Positions 7,709-15,661 of a stretch of 64,000 nucleotides of DNA are shown here, in pieces. Numbering within the stretch: position 1 is the stretch's first letter; each line of letters begins with the position of its first letter. The stretch spans positions 1 through 64,000 of the forward strand of contig NZ_MCGQ01000033.1 in assembly GCF_002242805.1 (NCBI RefSeq), in the 5' to 3' direction. This DNA is from Streptomyces diastatochromogenes. GTDB lineage: Bacteria > Actinomycetota > Actinomycetes > Streptomycetales > Streptomycetaceae. Made by a program: the position numbers and the translations under genes. The notes below the pieces were generated by a model. The model was not told the DNA's origin. It searched no databases and was given only the letters and a program-made list of their open reading frames with translations.

Positions 7709-8077
7709 ATGACCACCAACACGCTCGAAACACTCCACGACGTGCCCGTTCTGCGCTGTGCCCCCGAAGGGCCCGCCCTCGACAGCGAGCGCGCGGCCCT
7801 CGATCTGATCGGTGACGCGATGGGGCAGGGCGCGGAACTGGTGGTGGTGCCCGTAGAGCGCGTCGCGGACGAGTTCTTCCGGCTGCGGTCGGGCGTCGCC
7901 GGTGCGGTCGTGCAGAAGTTCGTGACCTACCGGCTGCGGCTCGCCGTCGTCGGCGACATCTCGGCCCATGTCGAGGCGAGCGACGCGCTGCGGGACTTCG
8001 TGTACGAGTCGAACCAGGGCGGCCAGCTCTGGTTCCTCACCCGCTACCAGGACTTGGACGACCGCCTGCGCCGCTGA
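7709..8077 (+). CDS. DUF4180 domain protein
   Basis: A 122-residue protein with the features of DUF4180: LDLIGDAMGQGAELVVVPVERV, then FFRLRSGVAGAVVQKFVTY, then a C-terminal WFLTRYQDLDDRL. The segment GVAGAVVQKFVTYRLRLAVVGDI resembles the STAS/SpoIIAA-like alpha/beta arrangement reported for related small proteins. There is no signal peptide or membrane helix. The start is the ATG at 7709, 28 bp after the MBL gene, with only a weak ribosome-binding site. Function is unknown. Confidence 0.75.
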   Translation: MTTNTLETLHDVPVLRCAPEGPALDSERAALDLIGDAMGQGAELVVVPVERVADEFFRLRSGVAGAVVQKFVTYRLRLAVVGDISAHVEASDALRDFVYESNQGGQLWFLTRYQDLDDRLRR

Positions 8078-8167
8078 GAAAGGGCGACAAGAAAAGGCGA
8101 CAGGAGATGTCCGGCTTTCCCGTGAGAGTGGACGACGATGAGAGTCGTACCGCACGGGAGGTCGGAC

Positions 8168-9082
8168 ATGTCAGGGCCGCTGGAAGGCAAGGTAGCGCTG
8201 GTCGCCGGGGCGACCCGGGGCGCGGGGCGGGGCATCGCCGCGGAACTGGGCGCGGCCGGTGCCACCGTCTACGTCACCGGACGCAGCACCCGCTCCCACC
8301 GCTCCGAGTACGACCGCCCCGAGACCATCGAGGACACCGCCGACCTCGTCTCGGCGGCGGGCGGACACGGCATCGCCGTCCCCGTCGATCACCTGGACAG
8401 GTCCGCGGTACGGGCCCTCGTGGACCGTGTCGCGGACGAACAGGGCCGCCTGGACGTCTTGGTGAACGACATCTGGGGCGGCGAGAAACTCTTCGAGTGG
8501 GACACGCCGGTGTGGGAGCACGACCTCGACAACGGGCTCCGGCTGCTCCGGCTCGCCGTCGAAACGCACGCCGTCACCAGCCACTTCGCGCTGCCGCTCC
8601 TGCTGCGCCACCTGGGCGGCCTGGTCGTGGAGGTCACGGACGGCACCGCCGCCTACAACCGCGACACCTACCGCGTGAACCTCTTCTACGACCTCGCCAA
8701 GGCCTCCGTGCTCCGCATGGCCTTCGCGCTCGGCCACGAACTCGGCCCACGCGGCGCCACCGCCCTCGCACTGACCCCCGGCTGGCTGCGCTCGGAGATC
8801 ATGCTCGACGCCTTCGGCGTGCGCGAGGACAACTGGCGCGACGCCCTCGACCGCGAACCGCACTTCGCCATCTCCGAGACCCCCCGCTTCGTCGGTCGCG
8901 CCGTCGCCGCGCTGGCCGGCGATCCCGACGTGGCCCGCTTCAACGGGCAGTCCCTCTCCAGCGGCGGCCTCGCCCAGGAGTACGGGTTCACCGACCTCGA
9001 CGGAAGCCGTCCCGACGCCTGGCGGTACCTGGTCGAGGTACAGGACGCGGGCAAGCTGGCGGATGTGACCGGCTACCGGTGA
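8168..9082 (+). CDS. SDR family NAD(P)-dependent oxidoreductase
   Basis: A 304-residue short-chain dehydrogenase. The cofactor motif GATRGAGRGIA is at about residues 14-24, an RST after the second strand suggests NADP, and the active-site YDLAK supplies Tyr and Lys. The usual NNAG motif is changed to NDIWGG, as in a subfamily of longer SDRs. The ATG at 8168 has GGGAGG eight bases upstream; an in-frame ATG at 8138 would add ten residues but lacks a site. The substrate is unknown; neighbours give no pathway. Confidence 0.88.
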   Translation: MSGPLEGKVALVAGATRGAGRGIAAELGAAGATVYVTGRSTRSHRSEYDRPETIEDTADLVSAAGGHGIAVPVDHLDRSAVRALVDRVADEQGRLDVLVNDIWGGEKLFEWDTPVWEHDLDNGLRLLRLAVETHAVTSHFALPLLLRHLGGLVVEVTDGTAAYNRDTYRVNLFYDLAKASVLRMAFALGHELGPRGATALALTPGWLRSEIMLDAFGVREDNWRDALDREPHFAISETPRFVGRAVAALAGDPDVARFNGQSLSSGGLAQEYGFTDLDGSRPDAWRYLVEVQDAGKLADVTGYR

Positions 9083-9134
9083 AACCGGGCCCCGCGGCCC
9101 TACGGTCACCCCACCTCAAGCGCTTCGCAGGACG

Positions 9135-10526
9135 TCAGCCGGAAGCCGTCGCGAGCACGTCCAGGACCCGGCGGGTATCGGCCTCGGTGGTGCGCCAGTT
9201 GCTGAACGCGGCCCGTAGGGCGGGCACTCCGCCGTACACGGTCGGCGTCAGGAACGCCTCCCCGGACTCGGCGACCGCCCGCGCCAGCGCGTCCACCCGC
9301 TCCTGCGTGGGCTCCTCCTCGGCGAGCGTGAAGCAGACGACGTTGAGCCGGACCGGGGCCAGCAGGCGCAGGCCCGGAAGGGCGTCGACGCCCTCGCCCA
9401 GCCGGCGGGCGAGGGCCACGTTGCGCTCGACGATCTCGCGGTGCCCGGCCCGGCCGTAGGCCACCAGGGAGAACCAGGCCGGCAGGGCGCGCAGCCGCCG
9501 GGAGTTCTCCGGGGTGAGGTGCAGGAAGTCGGGCTCGCCGGTGGGCAGGCCCAGGTACGGCGAGGAGTTGTGGAACACCGCCACCTGGAGATCGCGGCGG
9601 CGGGTGAACTGGACGGCCGCGTCATAGGGCACGTTGAGCCACTTGTGCAGGTCCACGCAGACCGAGTCGGCCGCGTCCAGCCCGTCGACCAGCATGGCGT
9701 ACTCGGGGGAGAGGGCGGCGAACCCGCCGAACGCGGCGTCCACGTGCAGCCAGAAGTCGTGGCGCTCCTTCAGCGCGGCGATCGCCCTCAGGTCGTCGAA
9801 GTCGACGGTGTTCACCGTGCCCGCGTTCGCGACGACGATCGCGGGCCGACCGCCGAGATCCGCCAGTGCCGACTCCAGCGCGGCCACGTCCACGGCCTCC
9901 CGGTTGCCCGGCAGCAGCGGCACCCGGCGCAGCCGGTCCCGGCCGATGCCCAGCACCGACATGGCTTTGGCCACGCTGGAGTGCGGGCTGCCGGAGAGCA
10001 CGTCGACCGGGCCGAGCGCGGCGGCCCCCGACCGGGAGACGTCCACCCCGAGCCGCTCGCCGAGCCACTCGCGAGCGATCGCGAGGCCGACCGTGTTGGA
10101 CACCGTCGCCCCGGTCACGAACGCCCCGCTGTGCGCCTCGCCCAGCCCGAACAGTTCGCGCAGCCACGCCACGGTCTCCCGCTCCAGCTCCGCCGCCCAG
10201 GATCCGCCCGCCCCGGAGATGTTCTGATCGAACGTGGACGTCAGCCAGTCCCCGGCGACCGACGCGGGGGTCGCGCCGCCGGTGACGAAGCCCAGGTAGC
10301 GGGGTCCGGCCGAGCCGGAGAAGCCGGGCGCCCACCGCTCGGCGAACCGCGCGAGGGTGCCCTCGCCGCCCGCGCCCTCGGCCGGCAGGGGCGCACGCCC
10401 GGGAGGCCGCCCGGGTGCGGCGACCGGCCGCTCGGCCAGGCCGGCCACCTCACGGGCGGCGAAGTCGCGGGCGGACTGCAGGAGTTCGGGAAGCCGGGAG
10501 AGATCGTCGGCGAGTGTGCGGTGCAT
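9135..10526 (-). CDS. PLP-dependent group II decarboxylase (aromatic-L-amino-acid/glutamate type)
   Basis: A 463-residue PLP enzyme of the aromatic-amino-acid/glutamate decarboxylase fold. Substrate and cofactor motifs are visible: SGAFVTGATVSNTVGLAIAR, the PLP-stacking HVDAAFGG, and the Schiff-base lysine in DLHKWLNVPYD (Lys295). Related genes annotated as tyrosine or DOPA decarboxylases occur in Streptomyces, but the substrate cannot be fixed here. It is divergent from a MocR regulator with a perfect 12-bp-arm palindrome between the genes, so expression is probably controlled by that regulator. The ATG at 10526 has no clear ribosome-binding site; a short or leaderless message is possible. 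Confidence 0.9.
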   Translation of the reverse strand: MHRTLADDLSRLPELLQSARDFAAREVAGLAERPVAAPGRPPGRAPLPAEGAGGEGTLARFAERWAPGFSGSAGPRYLGFVTGGATPASVAGDWLTSTFDQNISGAGGSWAAELERETVAWLRELFGLGEAHSGAFVTGATVSNTVGLAIAREWLGERLGVDVSRSGAAALGPVDVLSGSPHSSVAKAMSVLGIGRDRLRRVPLLPGNREAVDVAALESALADLGGRPAIVVANAGTVNTVDFDDLRAIAALKERHDFWLHVDAAFGGFAALSPEYAMLVDGLDAADSVCVDLHKWLNVPYDAAVQFTRRRDLQVAVFHNSSPYLGLPTGEPDFLHLTPENSRRLRALPAWFSLVAYGRAGHREIVERNVALARRLGEGVDALPGLRLLAPVRLNVVCFTLAEEEPTQERVDALARAVAESGEAFLTPTVYGGVPALRAAFSNWRTTEADTRRVLDVLATASG

Positions 10527-10560
10527 GAGCGGCAGCGTAGGCCCGGCGGGGGTCCGTACG

Positions 10561-10590
10561 ACTGGTCCAGTTGAGGGAAACTGGACCAGT
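10561..10590. promoter_or_regulatory. perfect 12-bp-arm palindrome, probable MocR operator
   Basis: ACTGGTCCAGTT (10561-10572), six-base spacer, AACTGGACCAGT (10579-10590). It lies between the divergent decarboxylase and MocR genes, and its right arm runs into the GTG start codon of the regulator. TGGTCC/GGACCA half-sites are of the kind seen next to MocR-type regulator genes. Confidence 0.85.
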
Positions 10591-11986
10591 GGACACTGGT
10601 TTCGTCGCCGCGCTCGGTGACTGGCGTGCCCGGCCCGGCCCCCGCGCCCGCTCCCTCGCCACGGCGGTACGCGAGGCGGTCGTCGACGGGCGGCTCCCGG
10701 CCGGCTCCCGGCTGCCGTCGGAGCGGGAACTCGCCCGCGTGCTGCAGCTCAGCCGCGGCACGGTGGTGGCCGCGCTGACCCTGCTCCGCGACGACGGCTG
10801 GCTCGCCACCCGGCACGGCAGCGGCAGTGTCGTCCGCCTGCCCACGCGGCTCACCGAGCGCACCACGCCCTGGTCGCAGGACCGGGGCGGCGCCCCCGAC
10901 GCCGACCTCGACCTCACCCTCGCCGTCACCGCCGCACCCCACGAGGCCTTCCGCGCCGCGCTCGCCAGGGCCGCCGAACGCGGCGCCGCCCTGCTCGTCG
11001 ACTCCGGCGTCACCGGCGCGGGCCTGCCCCGTCTGCGGGAGCTGCTCGCCGAGCGCTACACCCGCGCCGGCCTCGCCACCCGCTCCGAGCAGATCCTCGT
11101 CACCGCGGGCGCCCAGGCCGCCCTCACCCTGCTCCTGGACCACCTCCACACCGACCGCCGGTCACCCGTCGTCGTGGAGAACCCCAGCTACCCGGGCGCC
11201 CTCGCCGTCCTGCGCGCCCGGCGCACCCGCCTCCTGGCCGTCCCCGTCACGGCACCCGACGGCTGGGACACCGACCGCCTCACGGACGCGGTACGCCGCC
11301 ACAGCCCCCGACTCGCCTACCTGATGCCCGACTTCCACAACCCGACCGGCGCCCACATGGACGGACCGACGCGCCGTACGATCGCCTCCCTCGCCGACCG
11401 GCACGGGCTGACCGTCCTCGCCGACGAGACGATGCGCGACCTGGACCTGAGGAGGCCGCCCGGCACCGAACCCCACCTCGCCGGGGCCCGGGTGATCCAG
11501 ATCGGCTCGGCGAGCAAGACCCTGTGGAGCGGCCTGAGGGTCGGCTGGATCAGGGCGAGCGCGGACCTCGTACGACAGCTGCGGCTGAACCCGCTCCAGG
11601 CCCAGCTCTCCCCGCCCCCGCTGGAACAGCTCATCGCCGCCGAACTCCTCGGCGCACCGCTCCCGGACCTCCTGGCCGACCGCCGCGACCGGCTGCGCGC
11701 CCAGCGCGACCACCTGGTCGCCCTGCTCGCCCCGACCGGATGGACGTACACCGTCCCGGAGGGCGGCCTGACGCTGTGGCTGCGCCTCGGCGAGGGCACG
11801 AGCGCCACCGACCTCGCGGCCCGCGCCGCCGCGCGCGGACTCGCGGTGACCCCCGGCCCGCGCTTCGCCGCCGACCGCACCACCCTCACCCGGCACCTGC
11901 GCCTGCCGTTCACGGCGACGCCGGAGACGCTGACGCGGGCGGTGGGGCTGTTGCGCGCGTGCTCGGGGAGCCCCGAAACTGCCTGA
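10589..11986 (+). CDS. MocR family regulator (GntR HTH fused to aminotransferase-like domain)
   Basis: A 465-residue fusion. A GntR winged helix occupies about residues 15-85 (REAVVDGRLPAGSRLPSERE, LARVLQLSRGTVVAALTLL, GWLATRHGSGS). A fold-type-I aminotransferase domain follows from about 110, with the PLP lysine in GSASKTLWSGLR (Lys310). The substrate-side motif YLMPDFHNPTG is also present. MocR proteins sense PLP or PLP adducts and commonly control vitamin B6 or amino-acid genes; the divergent target here is itself a PLP enzyme. I chose GTG 10589 (MDTGFVAALGDW). Its codon overlaps the operator, so binding would block its own transcription start or initiation, implying autoregulation. Confidence 0.9.
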   Translation: MDTGFVAALGDWRARPGPRARSLATAVREAVVDGRLPAGSRLPSERELARVLQLSRGTVVAALTLLRDDGWLATRHGSGSVVRLPTRLTERTTPWSQDRGGAPDADLDLTLAVTAAPHEAFRAALARAAERGAALLVDSGVTGAGLPRLRELLAERYTRAGLATRSEQILVTAGAQAALTLLLDHLHTDRRSPVVVENPSYPGALAVLRARRTRLLAVPVTAPDGWDTDRLTDAVRRHSPRLAYLMPDFHNPTGAHMDGPTRRTIASLADRHGLTVLADETMRDLDLRRPPGTEPHLAGARVIQIGSASKTLWSGLRVGWIRASADLVRQLRLNPLQAQLSPPPLEQLIAAELLGAPLPDLLADRRDRLRAQRDHLVALLAPTGWTYTVPEGGLTLWLRLGEGTSATDLAARAAARGLAVTPGPRFAADRTTLTRHLRLPFTATPETLTRAVGLLRACSGSPETA

Positions 11987-12152
11987 CCGCCCCTACGCGC
12001 GGCGGCGAAGTTCACCGTTTCGTCACAGCGTGGCCGGAACTACAACCGTCGGGCCGGGCGGCAGGTCTAGTAGGCCGAGAGCGCGGGAATCGCGAAGGGA
12101 ACCACCCGGGGGAGGCCCTGGGAGAACAAGGGGCGAAGGGGAAGAGGCCGAT

Positions 12153-12848
12153 ATGGGGGACATACGCAGACGAGGTGTCGTCGCGCTCGGCGTCACCGCA
12201 CTGGTGGCACCGCTCACGCTCGCCTTCACCGCGGCACCGGCCCAGGCCGCGAGCTGCACCACGCAGGCGGGGCCGTACCAGAAGCAGGTGGAGAAGTTCC
12301 TCGGCCGACCGGTCGACGGAAAGCAGTCGTCCGCCGACTGCAAGGCCATCCAGGCCTTCCAGAACAAGCACGGCATCACGCCCGCCATCGGCTACGCCGG
12401 GCCCGTCACCTGGGGCGTGATGGACCTGATGAACAAGCAGAAGGCCGTCGGGAACGACCCGAACAAGGACGGCAAGTGCCCGGTGAACAAGGGCCGTATC
12501 GCCTGCGTGAACCTCTCGCTCCAGCTGAGCTGGATCCAGGACGGCGACAAGCTGGTCTACGGGCCCGTACCGGTGCGCACCGGCCGTGACGGGTACGAGA
12601 CCCGCACCGGTCTGAAGAAGATCTACTGGCGGGACATCGACCACGTCTCGACCGTCTACAACGTGCCGATGCCCTACAGCCAGTTCTTCGACGGCGGCCA
12701 GGCCTTCCACTCCGTCAACCTCAGCATGTGGAACCCGCCGGGCTCGCACGGCTGCGTCAACATGACCACGAAGGACGCCAAGAAGTACTGGTCGCTGCTG
12801 AAGAAGGGCGACGACGTCTTCGTGTACGGCCGCAAGCCGGGCACCTGA
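12153..12848 (+). CDS. secreted L,D-transpeptidase with peptidoglycan-binding domain
   Basis: A 231-residue precursor with a Sec signal peptide (RRRGVVALGVTALVAPL, cleavage after AQA near residue 32). A PG_binding_1-like domain spans about 38-95 (VEKFLGRPVDGKQSSADCKA, IQAFQNKHGI, GPVTWGVMDLM). A YkuD catalytic domain follows, with the nucleophile in the signature PPGSHGCVNM (Cys201). It would form 3-3 crosslinks or attach proteins to meso/LL-DAP in the cell wall. The start is the ATG preceded by GGGAAGAGGCCGAT. It stands alone, convergent with the oxidoreductase gene. Confidence 0.92.
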   Translation: MGDIRRRGVVALGVTALVAPLTLAFTAAPAQAASCTTQAGPYQKQVEKFLGRPVDGKQSSADCKAIQAFQNKHGITPAIGYAGPVTWGVMDLMNKQKAVGNDPNKDGKCPVNKGRIACVNLSLQLSWIQDGDKLVYGPVPVRTGRDGYETRTGLKKIYWRDIDHVSTVYNVPMPYSQFFDGGQAFHSVNLSMWNPPGSHGCVNMTTKDAKKYWSLLKKGDDVFVYGRKPGT

Positions 12849-12875
12849 GCCGGCCGAGGCGCCCGGCCACCGGGC

Positions 12876-14078
12876 TCAGTTCTCCGGCGCGTCCCCGAAG
12901 TCGGGGATCCGCAGCCGGACCCCGCCCTGCCGCGCGGACTCGTGCGCGATGATGCCCGGCAGGGTGTAGCGGGCGGCCACCCACGCGTTCACCGACGGCA
13001 GGGTCCGGGTGTTGACCGCGGTGACGAAGTCGTCCACCAGGAAGTGGTGGCTGCCCTCGTGCCCGTTGTGCAACTGGTCGAACTCCCGCGGCAGCCGGGC
13101 GCGGTCGTGCACCGGCGCCGACCCGGAGGTGAAGGCGGCCCGCAGCTCCGGCGCGATGTGCCGCAGCGACGGATCGTCGGGCGACAGGGTCGGCTTGGGC
13201 TCCAGCAGTTCGCTGATGTCCTTCACGCCGTTCTTGTCCTGCCACAGCGCCACCGTCGCCAGCTGCTCCATGCTCGCCTCCGTCCCGAAGAAGCGGAAGC
13301 GGGACTCGCGGATGTGCGAGGGGTAGCCGACCCGCCGGAACTCATTCGTACGGAACGAGCCGCCGCCCGCCACTTCGAACAGCGCGGTCGCGTTGGACAC
13401 GTCGTTGTCGAACTGGCTGACCGAGCGATCGAAAACGCCGTCGCCGCGATCGTCATGCACACCGATCGCCGAGACGCTCACCGCGTGCGTCCGCCAGGCC
13501 CCGAGCACCCCGCCCACCGAGTGCGTCGGGTACAGCAGCGGGGGATAGCTGGCGGTCGCCTTCCAGTTCTCGCCGCCGCTGTACTGGTAAGCCTCGTAGA
13601 AGCCGAGGTCCATGTCGTGGACGTAGTCGCCCTCGGCGTAGAACAGCCGGCCGAAGGCGCCCTCGGCGATCTGGTTGCGGGCGTGCACGGTCGCCGGGTT
13701 GTACTGGCTGGTCTCGCCCATCATGTACGTCAGCCCGGTCGCCCGGACCGCGTCGATGATCGCGGCTATCTCCTCGGTGGTGATCGCCATCGGCACCGCC
13801 GAGTACACGTGCTTGCCCGCGTTCAGGCCCTGCAGGACCAGCGGGCCGTGCGTCCAGCGCTGGGTGAAGATCGCTACCGCGTCGACCGCCGGCGACTCCA
13901 GCATGGCCTCGTACGACGGGAACGTGCCCGCGAGCCCCTGTGTGGCGGCGAGCCGCTCGGCCCGCTCGGGCAGCAGGTCGGTGATGTGGACTTCGCTCAC
14001 GCCGGGATGGGCCTGGAAGAGCGAGGCGAACTGACCGGAGAACTGGCCGGCACCGACGATGCCGAGGGAGAATGTCAT
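12876..14078 (-). CDS. Gfo/Idh/MocA family protein lacking the catalytic EKP lysine
   Basis: A 400-residue protein with an N-terminal Rossmann domain (GIVGAGQFSGQFASLFQAHP) and the C-terminal sheet domain of glucose-fructose/inositol dehydrogenases. The conserved dipeptide-binding motif usually read as EKP after GKHV is here AVP (GKHVYSAVPMAITTEE, residues 94-96), so the catalytic lysine is missing. It may be a sugar-binding non-oxidoreductase or use another base. The second half is rich in aromatics (DYVHDMDLGFYEAYQYSGGE) and in HIRESRFRFFG. It is divergent from a ROK sugar-type regulator and shares a repeated motif with that promoter, so it probably acts on a sugar or inositol derivative. 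Confidence 0.82.
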   Translation of the reverse strand: MTFSLGIVGAGQFSGQFASLFQAHPGVSEVHITDLLPERAERLAATQGLAGTFPSYEAMLESPAVDAVAIFTQRWTHGPLVLQGLNAGKHVYSAVPMAITTEEIAAIIDAVRATGLTYMMGETSQYNPATVHARNQIAEGAFGRLFYAEGDYVHDMDLGFYEAYQYSGGENWKATASYPPLLYPTHSVGGVLGAWRTHAVSVSAIGVHDDRGDGVFDRSVSQFDNDVSNATALFEVAGGGSFRTNEFRRVGYPSHIRESRFRFFGTEASMEQLATVALWQDKNGVKDISELLEPKPTLSPDDPSLRHIAPELRAAFTSGSAPVHDRARLPREFDQLHNGHEGSHHFLVDDFVTAVNTRTLPSVNAWVAARYTLPGIIAHESARQGGVRLRIPDFGDAPEN

Positions 14079-14083
14079 GCAGA

Positions 14084-14105
14084 TTACTTTTGCTTCAGAA
14101 GAATC
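14084..14105. promoter_or_regulatory. copy 1 of a 22-bp repeat, candidate ROK operator
   Basis: Begins TTACTT six bases upstream of the Gfo/Idh start codon and matches 15 of 22 positions with 14180-14201. Confidence 0.45.
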
Positions 14106-14169
14106 AGACCGTCAAGGGGGCGCTCAAAGCTTTCGCCTGCTGGGCTTGATGCCGGTTGAGTCTCAGTAG

Positions 14170-14201
14170 AGTAAGTCTGTTACTTCCATCTCAAAAGAAA
14201 C
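14170..14201. promoter_or_regulatory. copy 2 of the repeat with dyad AGTAA-N5-TTACT
   Basis: The dyad AGTAAGTCTGTTACT (14170-14184) runs into the second copy of the 22-bp motif (14180-14201), just upstream of the ROK start codon. Placement at both divergent starts suggests a common repressor, most simply the ROK protein. Confidence 0.5.
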
Positions 14202-14217
14202 GGAGGGGTCGGCCCTC

Positions 14218-15366
14218 ATGAGCAGCTGGCTGCCGCTGAGCCCCGGGGAACGCTCCGTGGCGATCGAGATCCTCGTGCACGGCCCGCTGTCCCGCACCGA
14301 GCTGGCCCGTCGGCTAGACCTCTCGCAGGGCAGCCTCACCCGGCTGACCAAGCCGCTGATCGAGTCCGGTCTGCTGGTGGAGGTGCCCGAGGCGGGCGCC
14401 CCGGCGGAGGTGCGTCAGGGCCGGCCCTCGCAGCCGCTCGACATCGTCGCCGAGTCCCGCGCCTTCCTCGGCTTCAAGATCACCGACGACATGGTCTACG
14501 GCGTCGTCACCACGCTCCGCAGTGACGTCGTCGCCCGCCTCGACCGGCCGCTGACCGGCCACGACCCCGCGGCCGTAGCCGACCTGCTCGCACAGATGAC
14601 CGCCGAACTGGCCGCACGCCACCCCGCCCTCGCGGGCATCGGCATCGGCGTGGGCGGACTGGTGCGGGAGCGTGCGGTGGTCGGCGAGTCACCCTTCCTG
14701 CAGTGGCGGGACGTTCCGCTCGCCGACCTGGTCCGGGAGCGCACCGGGCTGCCGGTGGTCGTGGAGAACGATGTGGCCGCCCTGGTCGAGGCCGAGACCT
14801 GGTTCGGCGCCGGACGCGGCCTCGACCGCTTCGTCGTGCTGACCATCGGCGCGGGCATCGGCTACGGGCTCGTCCTCGGCGGCAGGCGGGTGCCGTACGC
14901 CGAGGAGGACCGTGGCTTCGGCCGGCACCTGATCATCAACCCCCACGGCCCGCTCACCCCGAACGGCGAGCGCGGCAGCGCCGTGTCCCTGCTCGCCATC
15001 CCCAGCATCCGCTACCAGATCCGTGCCGCCACCGGCCGGGACGCGACCTACGAGGAGATCCTCGCCGGTGCCGCGGCGGGCGAGCCCATGGCCTCCCGGG
15101 TGATCGGCGAGGCCGCCCGGGCCCTGGGCACGCTGGTCGCGCAGATCGCCAACTTCGCGATGCCGCAGAAGATCCTGCTCGCCGGGGAAGGCGTGGGCCT
15201 CATGGATGTGGCGGGGGACGCGGTGCGGGAGACCATCGCCGACCACCGGCACCCGCTGGCCGATCCGGTCGGCCTGGAGACCAAGGTCTCCGACTTCCAC
15301 GACTGGGCGCGCGGAGCGGCCGTGTTGGCGATCCAGGTCCTTGTGCTCGGCGCGGACCGGGCATGA
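14218..15366 (+). CDS. ROK family transcriptional regulator without the zinc cysteines
   Basis: A 382-residue protein with an N-terminal winged helix (about residues 12-60: AIEILVHGPLSRTELARRLD, LSQGSLTRLTKPLIESGLLV) and a ROK sugar-kinase-like domain (GIGIGVGGLV, VVENDVAALVEAE, LTIGAGIGYGLVLGG). The zinc-binding CxCGxxGCxE motif of NagC-type proteins is replaced by NPHGPLTPNGERGSAVS with no cysteine. Sugar binding may remain but the metal site is lost. The ATG has a good upstream GGAGGGG. It is divergent from the Gfo/Idh gene and probably represses it and itself in response to a sugar. Confidence 0.85.
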   Translation: MSSWLPLSPGERSVAIEILVHGPLSRTELARRLDLSQGSLTRLTKPLIESGLLVEVPEAGAPAEVRQGRPSQPLDIVAESRAFLGFKITDDMVYGVVTTLRSDVVARLDRPLTGHDPAAVADLLAQMTAELAARHPALAGIGIGVGGLVRERAVVGESPFLQWRDVPLADLVRERTGLPVVVENDVAALVEAETWFGAGRGLDRFVVLTIGAGIGYGLVLGGRRVPYAEEDRGFGRHLIINPHGPLTPNGERGSAVSLLAIPSIRYQIRAATGRDATYEEILAGAAAGEPMASRVIGEAARALGTLVAQIANFAMPQKILLAGEGVGLMDVAGDAVRETIADHRHPLADPVGLETKVSDFHDWARGAAVLAIQVLVLGADRA

Positions 15367-15477
15367 ACTCCCGCTCGCACTTGACAGATTGACGTGATGA
15401 GTAACACGGTCCGAAATGTCCGCATCGGGTGTACTTACTCACAGCGCCTTCACCTCCGTCGGCATATGCTTCACAGC

Positions 15478-15651
15478 ATGTCCACCACTGTTGAAGCCGT
15501 CTCCGAGCGATCGGCCGACGAGGTCAACGAGGAGATCAGGGCCCTGTGGCGCCGGTCGGGCGGGACACTGACCACCGAGCAGCGCGCGGAGTACCAGCGC
15601 CTCGTGATGGAGTGGGCCGCAGCGGCCCCGCAGCCGCACCAGGCGGCCTGA
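15478..15651 (+). CDS. small conserved hypothetical protein
   Basis: A 57-residue soluble protein (MSTTVEAVSERSADEVNEEI ... EWAAAAPQPHQAA). A helical, charged middle (IRALWRRSGGTLTTEQRAEY) resembles small actinobacterial hypotheticals encoded near proteases or regulators. There is no signal peptide. The start has only a poor ribosome-binding site. It is convergent with the protease gene. Codon usage is typical of the host, which supports it being real. Confidence 0.6.
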   Translation: MSTTVEAVSERSADEVNEEIRALWRRSGGTLTTEQRAEYQRLVMEWAAAAPQPHQAA

Positions 15652-15661
15652 ACCTCTCTCG

